From: Pedobacter boryungensis
GTDB taxonomy: Bacteria > Bacteroidota > Bacteroidia > Sphingobacteriales > Sphingobacteriaceae
Length of the DNA: 64,000 nt
NCBI RefSeq assembly: GCF_013204825.1
Contig: NZ_JABMKV010000001.1
Span: 558,001 to 622,000 of the forward strand
Direction: 5' to 3'
Shown: positions 46,405-56,499 of the stretch, one piece after another
How positions within the stretch are numbered: position 1 is the first letter of the stretch
How the letters are laid out: each line of letters starts with the position of its first letter
Notes under the pieces: model-generated
Told to the model about the DNA's origin: nothing
What the model saw: only the letters and a program-made list of their open reading frames with translations
Database searches by the model: none
Program-made: the position numbers and the translations under genes

Positions 46405-48864
46405 ATGTTGAAAAAAGTAAGTGTTACTGTATTGTTTTTTTTGAGTTTAAGCCAATTGCTTCATGCACAAACTTCAAAGCGATTAATTAACAATTGGGAA
46501 TTTGTAAAGCAAGATTTAGGTGGAGTTTGGGAAGCGTTAAGACCTGTTAAAACAGGTAATCCTGAAGAACTTCCATTTTGGCAAAAAGTGAATTTGCCAC
46601 ATTGTTTTAATGCGACAGATGCAGTAGATCCTGATGTGAATTATTATCAAGGTCCAGGTTGGTACCGTTCAAATATTGAGGTTGAAAATCCTTTTGAAAA
46701 CGGAAGGACATTGTTACATTTTGAAGGTGCTGGACAAAAAACTGCAGTTTACATTTACAATATTAAAGTTGCAGAACATGTAGGGGGTTATGATGAATGG
46801 ACTGCAGATATTACGGATGCTGTAGCAAAGTTTAAGAAAACCGATGTTTTTAAAAGTCAATTTAAAGGAAAAATCCCTGTAGTTGTTCGATGTGATAATT
46901 CTAGAGATTTAGAAATGATCCCTTCAAATTTATCAGATTTTAATGTTTACGGTGGGATTTATAGATACCTAAACTTAGTATATACACCACAACTTTCAGT
47001 TGACAAAATGTTTGTAAAAGCGTCGATAAACGAAGTTGGTGGTTATGGGAAATTAACGGTTACCGCTCGCTTAAATAATCCAAACAACATCAAAAATGCT
47101 CAGGTAAAAATTTACATAACTGATCCTAATGGGATAGCAATTGCAGATTTTACCAGAGACATCAACACATTCAAAGGAGATTCATTACTGTGGAACTGGA
47201 GTTTAAGAGCGCCAAAATTATGGTCAACGGATGTGCCTCAACAGTATACCGTTCAAATGGACATCATTGCTGGAGGTCAAAAGTCTACAATCACACAAAA
47301 AGTAGGTTTCAGGAAATTCGAATTTATTAAAAAAGGTCCATTTATGTTAAATGGTAAGCGATTGCTGTTGCGTGGAACGCATAGACATGAAGATCATGCA
47401 GGTGTGGGTGCCGCTATGACAGAGGAGATGATTGCCACAGAAATAAAATTGATGAAAGAAATGGGTGTAAATTTCATCCGTTTAGGTCATTATCAGCAAT
47501 CTAGAATTGTGCTTGATCTTTGTGACAGCTTAGGAATTTTAGTTTGGGAAGAAATTCCGTGGTGCAGAGGAGGTTTAGGTGGACCAATTTATCAGGAACA
47601 AGCAAAGAGAATGTTGACCAATATGATCGAACAACATTACAATCACCCTTCAATAATTATTTGGGGTTTAGGAAATGAAAACGATTGGCCAGGAGATTTT
47701 ACAGAATTCGATCAAGAAAAGATTAGAACTTTTATGAAAGAATTAAATCAACTTTCACATCAGTTAGATCCTTCAAGAAGCACTGCTATAAGGAGATGTG
47801 ATTTTTGCAGAGATATTGTAGATGTTTATTCTCCATCTATTTGGGCAGGTTGGTATCGTGGTTTTTACACCGAATACAAAGACGTTTCTTTAGAGGAGTT
47901 TAATAAATCTGATCGATTTTTGCACGTAGAATGGGGCGGAGATAGTCATGCTCGTAGACATTCAGAAAATCCAGATAATGCGTTGAGTAAGATTAAGAAA
48001 GGTGGCGGTGCAGATGAAAGAGCAGGAGATGCTTCACTATATGGAGGTGCGGCTAGAGTAAGTAAAGATGGTGATTGGAGCGAAAGTTATATCGCAAATT
48101 TAATCGATTGGCATTTAAAAGAACAAGAAACAATGCCATGGCTAAGTGGAACAGCCTATTGGCCATTTAAAGATTTCTCTACGCCAATTAGACCAGAAAA
48201 TCCAGTTCCTTATGTCAATCAAAAAGGCGTTATTGAAAGAGATTTTACTAAGAAAGAGGCATTTTATATTTTTCAATCTTATTGGACAAAAGAACCAATG
48301 GTTCATTTATATGGACATACCTGGCCAATTCGTTGGGGAGAAGCAGGAGAAGAAAAAATGGTTAAAGTCTACTCTAATTGCGACGAAGCTGAATTATTTG
48401 TGAATGGTAAAAGCTTTGGTGTAAGGAAAAGAGATAGCCAGAATTTCCCTGCTGCTGGGTTACGCTGGCAAGTGCCAATGAACAAAGGTACTTACACATT
48501 TAAGGTAGTTGCTAAGAAAGGGAAAGTTGTAGTTACTGACGAAATTACGCAGGAGTATCAAACTGAGAAGTGGGGAAAACCTGCAAAAATGACCTTACAA
48601 AAAATTGATGAAAAAGATGGAATTGCAACTATTGAAGTGAAAGCTTTTGATGCGAAAAACGTATTGTGTTTAGATGCCATCAATTTAGTATCCTTCAGTT
48701 TAATAGGCGATGGAGAACTAATCAGAGATCAAGGCACATCAACTGGTTCGGCAAAAGTGCAGTTGTATAATGGCAGAGCAATTATCAAAATGAAAACGAA
48801 CAATGCTAAAAGTATAATTTCAGTTCAATCTAAAGGATTACCAACTGTTTTTTTAAATCAATAA
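46405..48864 (+). CDS. Glycoside hydrolase family 2 (third copy)
   Basis: 819 residues with signal peptide (cut near LLHAQ). Jelly roll (about 25-190, 'LPHCFNATDAVDPDVNYYQG'), Ig-like linker, TIM barrel with acid/base E425 ('WGLGNENDW') and nucleophile E509 ('FLHVEWGGDSH'), and C-terminal Ig domains ('EAELFVNGKSFGVRKR'). The nucleophile neighbourhood EWGGD differs from the TEFG(G/A)D of the other two GH2 proteins, so this enzyme is of another subgroup and likely has a different linkage specificity. It lies 48 nt after the GH18 gene and 1 nt before the lyase gene. Confidence 0.88.
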   Translation: MLKKVSVTVLFFLSLSQLLHAQTSKRLINNWEFVKQDLGGVWEALRPVKTGNPEELPFWQKVNLPHCFNATDAVDPDVNYYQGPGWYRSNIEVENPFENGRTLLHFEGAGQKTAVYIYNIKVAEHVGGYDEWTADITDAVAKFKKTDVFKSQFKGKIPVVVRCDNSRDLEMIPSNLSDFNVYGGIYRYLNLVYTPQLSVDKMFVKASINEVGGYGKLTVTARLNNPNNIKNAQVKIYITDPNGIAIADFTRDINTFKGDSLLWNWSLRAPKLWSTDVPQQYTVQMDIIAGGQKSTITQKVGFRKFEFIKKGPFMLNGKRLLLRGTHRHEDHAGVGAAMTEEMIATEIKLMKEMGVNFIRLGHYQQSRIVLDLCDSLGILVWEEIPWCRGGLGGPIYQEQAKRMLTNMIEQHYNHPSIIIWGLGNENDWPGDFTEFDQEKIRTFMKELNQLSHQLDPSRSTAIRRCDFCRDIVDVYSPSIWAGWYRGFYTEYKDVSLEEFNKSDRFLHVEWGGDSHARRHSENPDNALSKIKKGGGADERAGDASLYGGAARVSKDGDWSESYIANLIDWHLKEQETMPWLSGTAYWPFKDFSTPIRPENPVPYVNQKGVIERDFTKKEAFYIFQSYWTKEPMVHLYGHTWPIRWGEAGEEKMVKVYSNCDEAELFVNGKSFGVRKRDSQNFPAAGLRWQVPMNKGTYTFKVVAKKGKVVVTDEITQEYQTEKWGKPAKMTLQKIDEKDGIATIEVKAFDAKNVLCLDAINLVSFSLIGDGELIRDQGTSTGSAKVQLYNGRAIIKMKTNNAKSIISVQSKGLPTVFLNQ

Positions 48865-48865
48865 A

Positions 48866-50026
48866 ATGAAGAAAATAAGTCTAAGCTTTGCATTCTTTTT
48901 GTGTATGTTATCGTGTTTTGCGCAAGGGAACATTAAGCAACAAACTATAGCTGTACTAAAACAACAGGTTTTAGCAGAGGCTGATTGGACAATGAAGCAA
49001 AGTCCAATCACCATCACAGCAGAAAGTTCACCAAGGAGTGCAGGTGGAAAACATGATTTCTTTTCAGAAGCAGATTATTTTTGGCCAAATCCAGCCAATC
49101 CGGATGGACCATACATTAATCGTGATGGAGAGACCAATCCAAATAACTTTGTAGCCCACCGCAAAGCGATGATACGGTTTAGCACAATTATTGGCGCTTT
49201 AGCATCAGCATATCAGCTTACACATGATGAAAAATATGTAAAACAAGCACTTATACATCTAAAAGCTTGGTTTGTAAATCCAGAAACCTTAATGAATCCA
49301 AATTTATCGTTCGCACAAGCCGTTAAAGGTTCGTCAACTGGTAGAAGTTGGGGGATTATTGATACTATCCATTTTATGGAAGTTGCACAAGGTGTTTTGG
49401 TGATGGAAAAGGCTAAGTCATTTGATAAACAAAGTTTAACAACGATTAAAAAATGGTTCGCTAACTATATTTTGTGGTTAAATACCAGTAAAAATGGTGT
49501 TGCAGAAAAAACATCAAAAAATAACCATAGCGCATGTTGGGTAATGCAGGTTGCTTCATTTGCTAAATTATGTAATGATCAATCGATGTTAGATTCGTTG
49601 CGTGAACGCTATAAAACTGTTTTATTGCCTAATCAAATGGCAACAAATGGTAGTTTTCCATTAGAGTTAGCTCGTACCAAAGCTTATGGATATTCTATTT
49701 TTAATTTGGATGCGTTTACGATGATCTGTCAAATTCTATCCACTTCAAAAGATAACCTTTGGAAATTTGAAACTGAAGACGGAAAATCAATTCAAAAAGG
49801 ATTAAATTATTTATATCCATTTGTGTCAGATAAAAATAAATGGGTCTTAAAACCCGATGTCATGTTTTGGGATAATTGGCCTGTTGCACAACCTTTTTTA
49901 GTGTTTGGTGCGAATGCCTATCAAAATCAAAATTGGTTTAATACCTGGAAAAAACTGGATTTAAAACCAACAAACGAAGAAGTTATTCGGAATTTACCAA
50001 TTAGACATCCCTTAATTTGGATGTAA
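48866..50026 (+). CDS. Alginate lyase family (PF05426-type) polysaccharide lyase
   Basis: 386 residues with signal peptide (cut near CFAQ). An (alpha/alpha) barrel is indicated by 'DFFSEADYFWPNPANPDGPY' and 'AKTYKA'-like helices; 'KNNHSACWVMQVASF' carries the conserved N-N-H stretch around the catalytic histidine, and 'LARTKAYGYSIFNLDAFTMI' the conserved R...Y. The family includes alginate and glucuronan lyases (CAZy PL5, PL38), which cut uronic bonds by beta-elimination and leave an unsaturated uronate. The GH88 gene immediately downstream is made to remove this product. Family secure, substrate open. Confidence 0.85.
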   Translation: MKKISLSFAFFLCMLSCFAQGNIKQQTIAVLKQQVLAEADWTMKQSPITITAESSPRSAGGKHDFFSEADYFWPNPANPDGPYINRDGETNPNNFVAHRKAMIRFSTIIGALASAYQLTHDEKYVKQALIHLKAWFVNPETLMNPNLSFAQAVKGSSTGRSWGIIDTIHFMEVAQGVLVMEKAKSFDKQSLTTIKKWFANYILWLNTSKNGVAEKTSKNNHSACWVMQVASFAKLCNDQSMLDSLRERYKTVLLPNQMATNGSFPLELARTKAYGYSIFNLDAFTMICQILSTSKDNLWKFETEDGKSIQKGLNYLYPFVSDKNKWVLKPDVMFWDNWPVAQPFLVFGANAYQNQNWFNTWKKLDLKPTNEEVIRNLPIRHPLIWM

Positions 50027-50057
50027 ACAGATAAAATTGAAAACAAAAACACAGTGT

Positions 50058-51239
50058 ATGAAATTGAAAATTAATTTAATGGTAGGGTTAGTATTAAGTT
50101 TTTGTGCTTGTAAAGCCCAAAAAGTTGATGTTGCAAAATCATTTGCAAGTGCTGCAAAACAAACAGATGTATTAGTAAAAAATGTTGATTCTGCTAGATT
50201 AGTTAAACCGACATTGGTATCTCCAAGAACGGTAGAAAACGGACAATTTAAAATGGTGAATTCTAGAGACTGGACCAGTGGCTTTTTTCCTGCAGAACTT
50301 TGGTATTTTTATGCCTATACAAAAGATAAAAAATGGCTCGACTTAGCTAAAAAATATACTGAAGATATTAAAAAAGAACAATTCAACAAAGGTACACATG
50401 ATTTAGGTTTCATGATTTATGGTCCCTTTGGTAATGGATATAAACTGACAAATGACCCTGATTATATGGCTGTAATCATACAAGCAGCTAAATCTTTGTC
50501 CACAAGATTTAACACTAAAGCTGGGGTGATTAAATCTTGGGATCACAATGGCGATAAATGGAAATATCCTGTAATTATTGATAATATGATGAATTTAGAA
50601 TTGCTTTTTGAAGCTACTAAATTCACTGGCGATTCATCGTTTTATAAAATCGCGATTTCTCATGCCAATACTACCATGAAAAATCATTTTAGACCTGATT
50701 TTAGTTCTTGGCATGTGGTTGATTATGATACTTTATCTGGCAATGTGCGAAATAAACTAACAGCTCAAGGTTATTCAAACGAATCAGCATGGGCTAGAGG
50801 TCAAGCGTGGGCACTGTATGGATATACTTTATGCTATCGATATACACACAACGCAGCTTACTTAGCGCAAGCAAATGGCATTGCTAATTTTATTCTAAGC
50901 AGTAAAATTACTCCAGAAGATGGTATCCCATATTGGGACTATAATGATCCGCAAATTCCGAATGTTTCGAGAGATGCCTCAGCTGCAGCAATCACTGCTT
51001 CTGCATTATATGAATTAGCAACTTACAGTAAAGAAAGTAAAAGATATAAGGCTGCCGCTAATAAAATTTTATCGTCTTTAAGTACAAAATATACGAGTAA
51101 ACCTGGGGCAAATTATGGTTTTATATTAGAACACAGCACAGGCCACCGTCCTGCAAAGTCTGAAATTGACGTACCCATAAATTACGCAGATTATTATTAT
51201 TTGGAGGCTTTGTTAAGAAGTAAGGGGTTTAAACAATGA
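50058..51239 (+). CDS. GH88 unsaturated glucuronyl hydrolase
   Basis: 393 residues from ATG 50058. A TTG at 50037 is in frame, but the ATG gives a proper lipoprotein signal 'VGLVLSFCACK'. The (alpha/alpha)6 barrel carries the two conserved aspartates: D115 in 'GTHDLGFMIYG' and D175 in 'VIIDNMMNLELL'. 'RGQAWALYGYTLCYRYT' is a typical GH88 helix. GH88 hydrates the C4-C5 double bond of unsaturated uronates at oligosaccharide ends left by lyases. It sits 31 nt after the lyase gene and its stop overlaps the next start (ATGA). The pairing supports a uronate-rich substrate. Confidence 0.93.
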   Translation: MKLKINLMVGLVLSFCACKAQKVDVAKSFASAAKQTDVLVKNVDSARLVKPTLVSPRTVENGQFKMVNSRDWTSGFFPAELWYFYAYTKDKKWLDLAKKYTEDIKKEQFNKGTHDLGFMIYGPFGNGYKLTNDPDYMAVIIQAAKSLSTRFNTKAGVIKSWDHNGDKWKYPVIIDNMMNLELLFEATKFTGDSSFYKIAISHANTTMKNHFRPDFSSWHVVDYDTLSGNVRNKLTAQGYSNESAWARGQAWALYGYTLCYRYTHNAAYLAQANGIANFILSSKITPEDGIPYWDYNDPQIPNVSRDASAAAITASALYELATYSKESKRYKAAANKILSSLSTKYTSKPGANYGFILEHSTGHRPAKSEIDVPINYADYYYLEALLRSKGFKQ

Positions 51240-52657
51240 GGAAAATTATAGGTATTTCTTTTGGGATTATTATGGCCTGTAGCTATTCGGTTGCAGCTCA
51301 AGATAGTTTAGATTTTAACCAAAAGGTTGAGGTTAGAAAAGTATTAAATAACTCAAGTGATAAAGCTTCATTTACAGCATATAAATATTTTAAAACGAGA
51401 TCATTAAGTAGTTTATCTAAATTTAAATCTAAGCCAATAAGGACAGATAAATACGGTGGTAGAATGGATAAAAAAGAACATGCTACCGGGTTTTATTATA
51501 CAAAAAAAATAGCTGATCGTTGGTGGGCAATTGATCCACAAGGGCATTTGTTTATTCATAATGCATTAAATGCAGTAAGCATGGGTTCATCTGATCGAAA
51601 TAAAGATGCCTTCACTAAATTATATGGTAACGAAAATCAATGGATCACAAAAACACAGGATTTTTTAATCGAAAATGGTTTTAATGGAACAGGTGCTTGG
51701 TCTAATACGAAGGCAATTCAAAACTCACCTTTGCAACAAACTAAACCCTTGGCATATACTATCAATTTAGATTTTATGAGTGCTTATGGGGACAAGAGAG
51801 GCGGCACTTATGTTGTTCCTGGACATAAGGGTTATCCTAACAATGTGATTTTTGTATTTGATCCTGCATTTGAAACTTTTTGCGATGAAGCTGCAAAGAA
51901 ATTAGTGGCCAATCAAAATGATGCCAATTTGTTCGGTTATTTCTCAGATAACGAAATGCCTTTAGGTATTAAGAATTTAGATGGTTACCTCACTTTAAAA
52001 GATCAACAAGATCCAGGGTATTTGGTCGCTAAAAAATTTATTGACAATAAAGGAGTAGCAGCAGATAAAATTACAGATGTAGATCGTCGTGAATTCTTAT
52101 CGATAGTAGCTGATAAATACTTTTCTATCGTTTCAAAAGCAATTAAAAAATACGATCCAAATCACATGTATTTAGGATGCAGGTTTCATGGTCAACAGGG
52201 TTTTATTGCAGAGCTATGGAAATCTGCTGGTAAATATTTAGATGCTATTTCAATGAACTATTATAATGCATGGACGCCCGATCAAGCATTAATGGCTAAT
52301 TGGACAGCATGGTCTGGTAAACCATTTATCATTACCGAATGGTATGTAAAAGGAGATGACTCGGAATTGGGAAATACAGCAGGAGCAGGATGGGTAGTTA
52401 AAACACAATCAGACAGAGGTTTATTTTATCAGAACTTTACCTTAGGTTTAATTGAATCTAAAAATTGTATTGGTTGGCATTGGTTTAAATATATGGATAA
52501 CGATCCCTTACAAAAAGGTGCTGAACCATCAAATACCAATGCAAATAAAGGTGTGATTGATAATAATTACCAAGTCTATCAGCCTTTACTAGAAAAGATG
52601 AAAGCATTAAATTTTCAGATGTATCAATTGGCAGATTTTTTTGATCAAAAGAAATAG
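51236..52657 (+). CDS. Clan GH-A glycoside hydrolase (agarase/GH42-like)
   Basis: 473 residues with signal peptide (cut near VAAQ). 'KIADRWWAIDPQGHLFIHNALN' at about 92-113 (split) is the start seen in many Bacteroidota beta-agarase-like or GH-A proteins. TIM barrel catalytic pair: acid/base E240 in 'YFSDNEMPLG' and nucleophile E368 in 'FIITEWYVKGD', at the expected strands 4 and 7. 'YLGCRFHG' and 'GWHWFKYMDNDP' line the active site. I cannot assign a numbered family with certainty. It overlaps the GH88 gene by 4 nt and closes the operon, as a hairpin follows. Confidence 0.75.
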   Translation: MRKIIGISFGIIMACSYSVAAQDSLDFNQKVEVRKVLNNSSDKASFTAYKYFKTRSLSSLSKFKSKPIRTDKYGGRMDKKEHATGFYYTKKIADRWWAIDPQGHLFIHNALNAVSMGSSDRNKDAFTKLYGNENQWITKTQDFLIENGFNGTGAWSNTKAIQNSPLQQTKPLAYTINLDFMSAYGDKRGGTYVVPGHKGYPNNVIFVFDPAFETFCDEAAKKLVANQNDANLFGYFSDNEMPLGIKNLDGYLTLKDQQDPGYLVAKKFIDNKGVAADKITDVDRREFLSIVADKYFSIVSKAIKKYDPNHMYLGCRFHGQQGFIAELWKSAGKYLDAISMNYYNAWTPDQALMANWTAWSGKPFIITEWYVKGDDSELGNTAGAGWVVKTQSDRGLFYQNFTLGLIESKNCIGWHWFKYMDNDPLQKGAEPSNTNANKGVIDNNYQVYQPLLEKMKALNFQMYQLADFFDQKK

Positions 52658-52695
52658 ATAAAGCTATTTATCGCCATGAATAAAAATAATCAGTG

Positions 52696-52747
52696 GTTGT
52701 AGTGTTTTTGATGTGGTTGCAAAAAGCAGTCACATCAACTATACAAC
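52696..52747 (+). terminator. Long imperfect hairpin before GH3 gene
   Basis: GTTGTA...TTGATGTG pairs with CACATCAA...TACAAC around a 15-nt loop, within the 132-bp gap after the GH-A gene. Weak downstream T content. It may end or attenuate the enzyme operon. Confidence 0.4.
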
Positions 52748-52789
52748 TATTTTAGCAAAGCATAACAGCATAAAAACATAACTATAAAA

Positions 52790-55012
52790 ATGAATAAAAT
52801 TTCGAGCCTAATCCTACTACTTTTTATCGGATTTGCACCTAAACTAAATGCACAAAAAAAATCTATTGACCAACGTGTAGATTCAGTATTGAAACTGATG
52901 ACTTTAAAAGAAAAGGTTGGTCAGCTTAATCAATATTCTGGGAGAGAAGTAACAGGACCGACTAGCGATAGGAAAAATTACTTGCTAAACGATATCAAAA
53001 CTGGTATGGTAGGTTCAATGTTAAATGTGAAAGGCGTAAAAGATACAAGGGAAATACAAGCAATCGCTTTACAGTCTCGTTTAAAAATTCCTTTATTATT
53101 TAGTTTAGATGTTATTCATGGCTATAAAACGGTATTTCCAATCCCTTTGGCTGAGTCTGCATCTTGGGATATGTCTGCGATAAGAGAAACTGCACATGTT
53201 GCAGCAGAAGAAGCAGCAGCATCTGGCATCCATTGGACATTTGCACCAATGGTGGATATTGCTCGCGATCCACGTTGGGGAAGGGTAATGGAAGGTGCAG
53301 GTGAAGATACTTACTTAGGTTCGGCAATTGCTAAAGCACGAGTTTTAGGTTTTCAAGGCGATAAATTAGGAGGAGTCGATGCAATTATGGCCTGTGCAAA
53401 ACATTTCGCAGCTTATGGTGCCGCAATTGCGGGAAGAGATTACAATCCTGTAGATATGAGTGAGCAGCAATTAAATGAGATTTATTTACCTCCCTTTAAA
53501 GCAGCAGCCGATGCTAAAGTAGCTACTTTCATGAATTCGTTTAACACTTTAAATGGTATTCCGGCAACAGCTAATTCCTATTTACAACGTGATATCTTAA
53601 AAGGACAGTGGGGCTACAAAGGGTTTGTAGTAAGTGATTGGGGCTCTATGAGAGAAATGGTGCCTTGGGGATATGCTAAAAATGGAAATGAAGCTGCACA
53701 AAAAGCAATCTTAGCAGGTAGCGATATGGATATGGAAAGTGAAGTCTACAAAAAAGAATTAGAAAGCTTAGTGAAGAGCGGTAAAGTTGATATTAAGTTT
53801 GTAGATGATGCTGTAAGACGCATATTATACAAGAAGTTTGAACTAGGTTTATTTGATAATCCTTACAAATTCTCTGATGAAAAAAGAGAAGCTAAAGTAA
53901 TGAATGATCCTAAACACAAAGAAATTGCAAGATCAGCAGCTAGAAAATCAATTGTGTTATTAAAAAATGAAGGTAATATCCTGCCTTTAAAGCAGAACTT
54001 TAAAAACATTGCGCTAATTGGGCCAATGGTAAATGCAAAGCGGGATCAGGCTGGAAGTTGGGTAGTATATGCTGATACAGCAAATATTACCAGTGTTTAT
54101 GATGGCTTACAGACAAAATTTAGCAATACAACCAAATTCAGTTATACACAAGGAACTAGTGTCACAGATACAAGTTCTGCAGGTTTTGCTGCTGCTATTG
54201 CTAATGCAAAAAATGCAGATGCAGTAATTATGGTTTTAGGTGAAACTTGGGATATGAGTGGTGAATCGAAATCGCGGACAGATATCAGTTTACCAGGTCG
54301 TCAGGAAGAATTATTTAATGCAGTTAAAGCTACTGGAAAGCCTGTAATTGTGGTAATTATGGCTGGTCGCCCTTTAATTTTTAATAGCATTGCTGATAAA
54401 GCAGATGCAGTTGTGTATGCTTGGTTTTTAGGTGATGAAGGCGGGAATGCTATTGCTGATGTGTTAAGTGGGGATTACAATCCTTCTGGTAAATTGCCAA
54501 TTAGTTTCCCTAGAAACGTTGGTCAAATTCCAATTTTCTATAATCATTACAACACAGGTCGTCCGGTTACAAAACCTAAAGATATTACCTACAAATCTGC
54601 TTATATCGATTCGCCAAACGACCCTAAATTTGCGTTTGGTTATGGTTTGAGTTATACAAACTTCACATACAGCAACTTAAAATTAGATAAAACAGCTCTT
54701 CAAAAAGGACAGACAGTTAAAATAAGTTTCACACTAACCAATAGTGGCAAGGTAGCTGGCGAAGAGGTAGCTCAATTGTATATGCAAGATAAATTTGCAT
54801 CTATTGTAAGACCAGTTAAAGAATTAAAAGATTTTGCAAAGGTGAAGTTAAATGCTGGAGAAAGTAAAACGATTACCTTCGAATTAACTCCTGAAAAACT
54901 AGCATTTTTTAAAGAAAAAGAAGGTTGGATTACCGAATCTGGAGATTTTAAAGTTATGGTTGGAGGTTCTTCTGATTCAATTAAGCTAGAAACAAGCTTC
55001 GAATTGAAATAA
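52790..55012 (+). CDS. bglX: GH3 beta-glucosidase (BglX-like)
   Basis: 740 residues with signal peptide (cut near LNAQ). GH3 N-terminal TIM barrel (about 30-350) with 'GVDAIMACAKHFAAYGA' and nucleophile D283 in 'FVVSDWGSM'. C-terminal alpha/beta sandwich (about 385-600), 'SIVLLKNEGNILPLK', and the fibronectin-like domain (about 650-735, 'VSFTLTNSGKVAGEEVAQLYM'-type). BglX enzymes are periplasmic and remove terminal beta-glucose or similar sugars. Order and length match E. coli BglX. Intergenic gaps on both sides suggest a separate transcription unit within the locus. Confidence 0.92.
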   Translation: MNKISSLILLLFIGFAPKLNAQKKSIDQRVDSVLKLMTLKEKVGQLNQYSGREVTGPTSDRKNYLLNDIKTGMVGSMLNVKGVKDTREIQAIALQSRLKIPLLFSLDVIHGYKTVFPIPLAESASWDMSAIRETAHVAAEEAAASGIHWTFAPMVDIARDPRWGRVMEGAGEDTYLGSAIAKARVLGFQGDKLGGVDAIMACAKHFAAYGAAIAGRDYNPVDMSEQQLNEIYLPPFKAAADAKVATFMNSFNTLNGIPATANSYLQRDILKGQWGYKGFVVSDWGSMREMVPWGYAKNGNEAAQKAILAGSDMDMESEVYKKELESLVKSGKVDIKFVDDAVRRILYKKFELGLFDNPYKFSDEKREAKVMNDPKHKEIARSAARKSIVLLKNEGNILPLKQNFKNIALIGPMVNAKRDQAGSWVVYADTANITSVYDGLQTKFSNTTKFSYTQGTSVTDTSSAGFAAAIANAKNADAVIMVLGETWDMSGESKSRTDISLPGRQEELFNAVKATGKPVIVVIMAGRPLIFNSIADKADAVVYAWFLGDEGGNAIADVLSGDYNPSGKLPISFPRNVGQIPIFYNHYNTGRPVTKPKDITYKSAYIDSPNDPKFAFGYGLSYTNFTYSNLKLDKTALQKGQTVKISFTLTNSGKVAGEEVAQLYMQDKFASIVRPVKELKDFAKVKLNAGESKTITFELTPEKLAFFKEKEGWITESGDFKVMVGGSSDSIKLETSFELK

Positions 55013-55023
55013 GTTAGTTAAAT

Positions 55024-55084
55024 AGTCCATTAGTATTACTGGTTTTGTTGTTGCAAAAATTTACGAGCTGGTTACTACTGGACT
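55024..55084 (+). terminator. Hairpin downstream of GH3 gene
   Basis: AGTCCATTAGTA pairs with TACTACTGGACT (one mismatch) across a 37-nt loop, beginning 12 bp after the GH3 stop. No long T-run follows. Possible transcript end. Confidence 0.35.
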
Positions 55085-55204
55085 TTCACAATGAACTAAT
55101 AAATAATTAAACTTTTTACGCTAACGTTTCCGTAACTATTTTTCAGGATTCGGCACTATCAAATTTTTTAATTTCTTAATATTGGTTATCCATTATTAAA
55201 CAAA

Positions 55205-56377
55205 ATGAGTACAAACCATAAATTATTACAAACATGGCGTTGGTACGGTCCATCAGATCCTGTAAGCCTACAAGACGTTAAGCAAGCAGGTGCTACTGGA
55301 ATTGTTACTGCCTTACATCATATTCCGCATGGCGAAGTATGGCCTTTAGCAGATATCAAGGACAGAAAAGCAATTATAGAAGAAGCAGGCCTAACTTGGT
55401 CTGTAGTAGAAAGTGTACCCGTTCACGAAGCTATCAAAACACGGAGATCGGATGCCAATAAGTATTTAGCAAACTACAATGCATCATTAAAAAACCTTGC
55501 AGAGTGTGGTATAAAAACTGTTTGCTATAATTTTATGCCCGTACTAGATTGGACGCGTACACAGTTAGATTTAACAATGACAGATGGCTCTAAAGCTTTG
55601 TATTTTAACTGGACAGATTTAGCGATTTTTGATTTATATATTTTTAAAAGGGAAGGTGCTGCTGCAGATTATAATGAGAATATCTTAGCGAAAGCGAGAG
55701 CTAAATATGCAAAAATGAGTGCAGCAGAGCTGGATGAATTACGCATAAACGTACTAATGGGTATCCCTAACGAAAAGGAAATTGAAATTGAAGCACTACG
55801 TACGGCAATCGACGAGTATACAGTAATAGGTACCAAAGGCTTAAAAGAAAATTTAACATGGTTTTTATCCGGTATAGCCGAAACTTGTACGCAGAATGGA
55901 ATTAAAATGACCATTCACCCAGATGATCCACCTTATCCAATTTTGGGTTTACCTCGTATTGCGAGCACTAAAGAAGATTTGACCTATATTTTAAAAAGCG
56001 TAGACCAAGCATTTAATGGGATTTGTTATTGCACAGGCTCGTTGGGGGCAGGTATGGATAATAATCTAGTCGAAATTTTTGAAGCTATAAAAGAACGTGT
56101 TTACTTTTTGCATTTGCGTAACGTAACCAAAGACGAAGAAGGTAATTTTTATGAAGCAGATCATTTAGGTGGTGATGTAAACATGTACGAAGTAATGAAA
56201 GTGGTTACTGCTGAAAACAGTAAACGAAAAGAACCTATTCCTTTTAGACCTGATCATGGACATCAAATGTTAGATGATTTAAATAAAATAACAAATCCAG
56301 GTTATTCAGCTATTGGGCGTTTACGCGGCTTAGCAGAACTCCGTGGTTTGGAAGTCGGTGTAACAGGAAATTATTAG
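55205..56377 (+). CDS. uxuA: D-mannonate dehydratase
   Basis: 390 residues. 'LLQTWRWYGPSDPVSLQDVKQ' at the N-terminus, 'GATGIVTALHHIPHGEVWP', 'MTIHPDDPPYPILGLPRI' and the metal ligands in 'FRPDHGHQML' are diagnostic for UxuA. The enzyme is cytosolic and turns D-mannonate into 2-keto-3-deoxygluconate, the third step of glucuronate use after UxaC and UxuB. These two partners are not in this window. Its place at the end of the utilization region ties the locus to a glucuronate product. A strong terminator follows. Confidence 0.96.
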   Translation: MSTNHKLLQTWRWYGPSDPVSLQDVKQAGATGIVTALHHIPHGEVWPLADIKDRKAIIEEAGLTWSVVESVPVHEAIKTRRSDANKYLANYNASLKNLAECGIKTVCYNFMPVLDWTRTQLDLTMTDGSKALYFNWTDLAIFDLYIFKREGAAADYNENILAKARAKYAKMSAAELDELRINVLMGIPNEKEIEIEALRTAIDEYTVIGTKGLKENLTWFLSGIAETCTQNGIKMTIHPDDPPYPILGLPRIASTKEDLTYILKSVDQAFNGICYCTGSLGAGMDNNLVEIFEAIKERVYFLHLRNVTKDEEGNFYEADHLGGDVNMYEVMKVVTAENSKRKEPIPFRPDHGHQMLDDLNKITNPGYSAIGRLRGLAELRGLEVGVTGNY

Positions 56378-56398
56378 CATAACTTTTGCATACGCAAG

Positions 56399-56433
56399 AA
56401 AAGCCTGTAAGTACATCACTTACAGGCTTTTTT
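56399..56433 (+). terminator. Intrinsic terminator after uxuA
   Basis: Perfect 12-bp stem AAGCCTGTAAGT / ACTTACAGGCTT with a 5-nt ACATC loop and six T at 56428-56433. Confidence 0.9.
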
Positions 56434-56499
56434 ATACATGCTGATATTTTTAGGCTTTAAATTAATAATTAGTTAGTTTAGTATAAAAATTTATAGACA

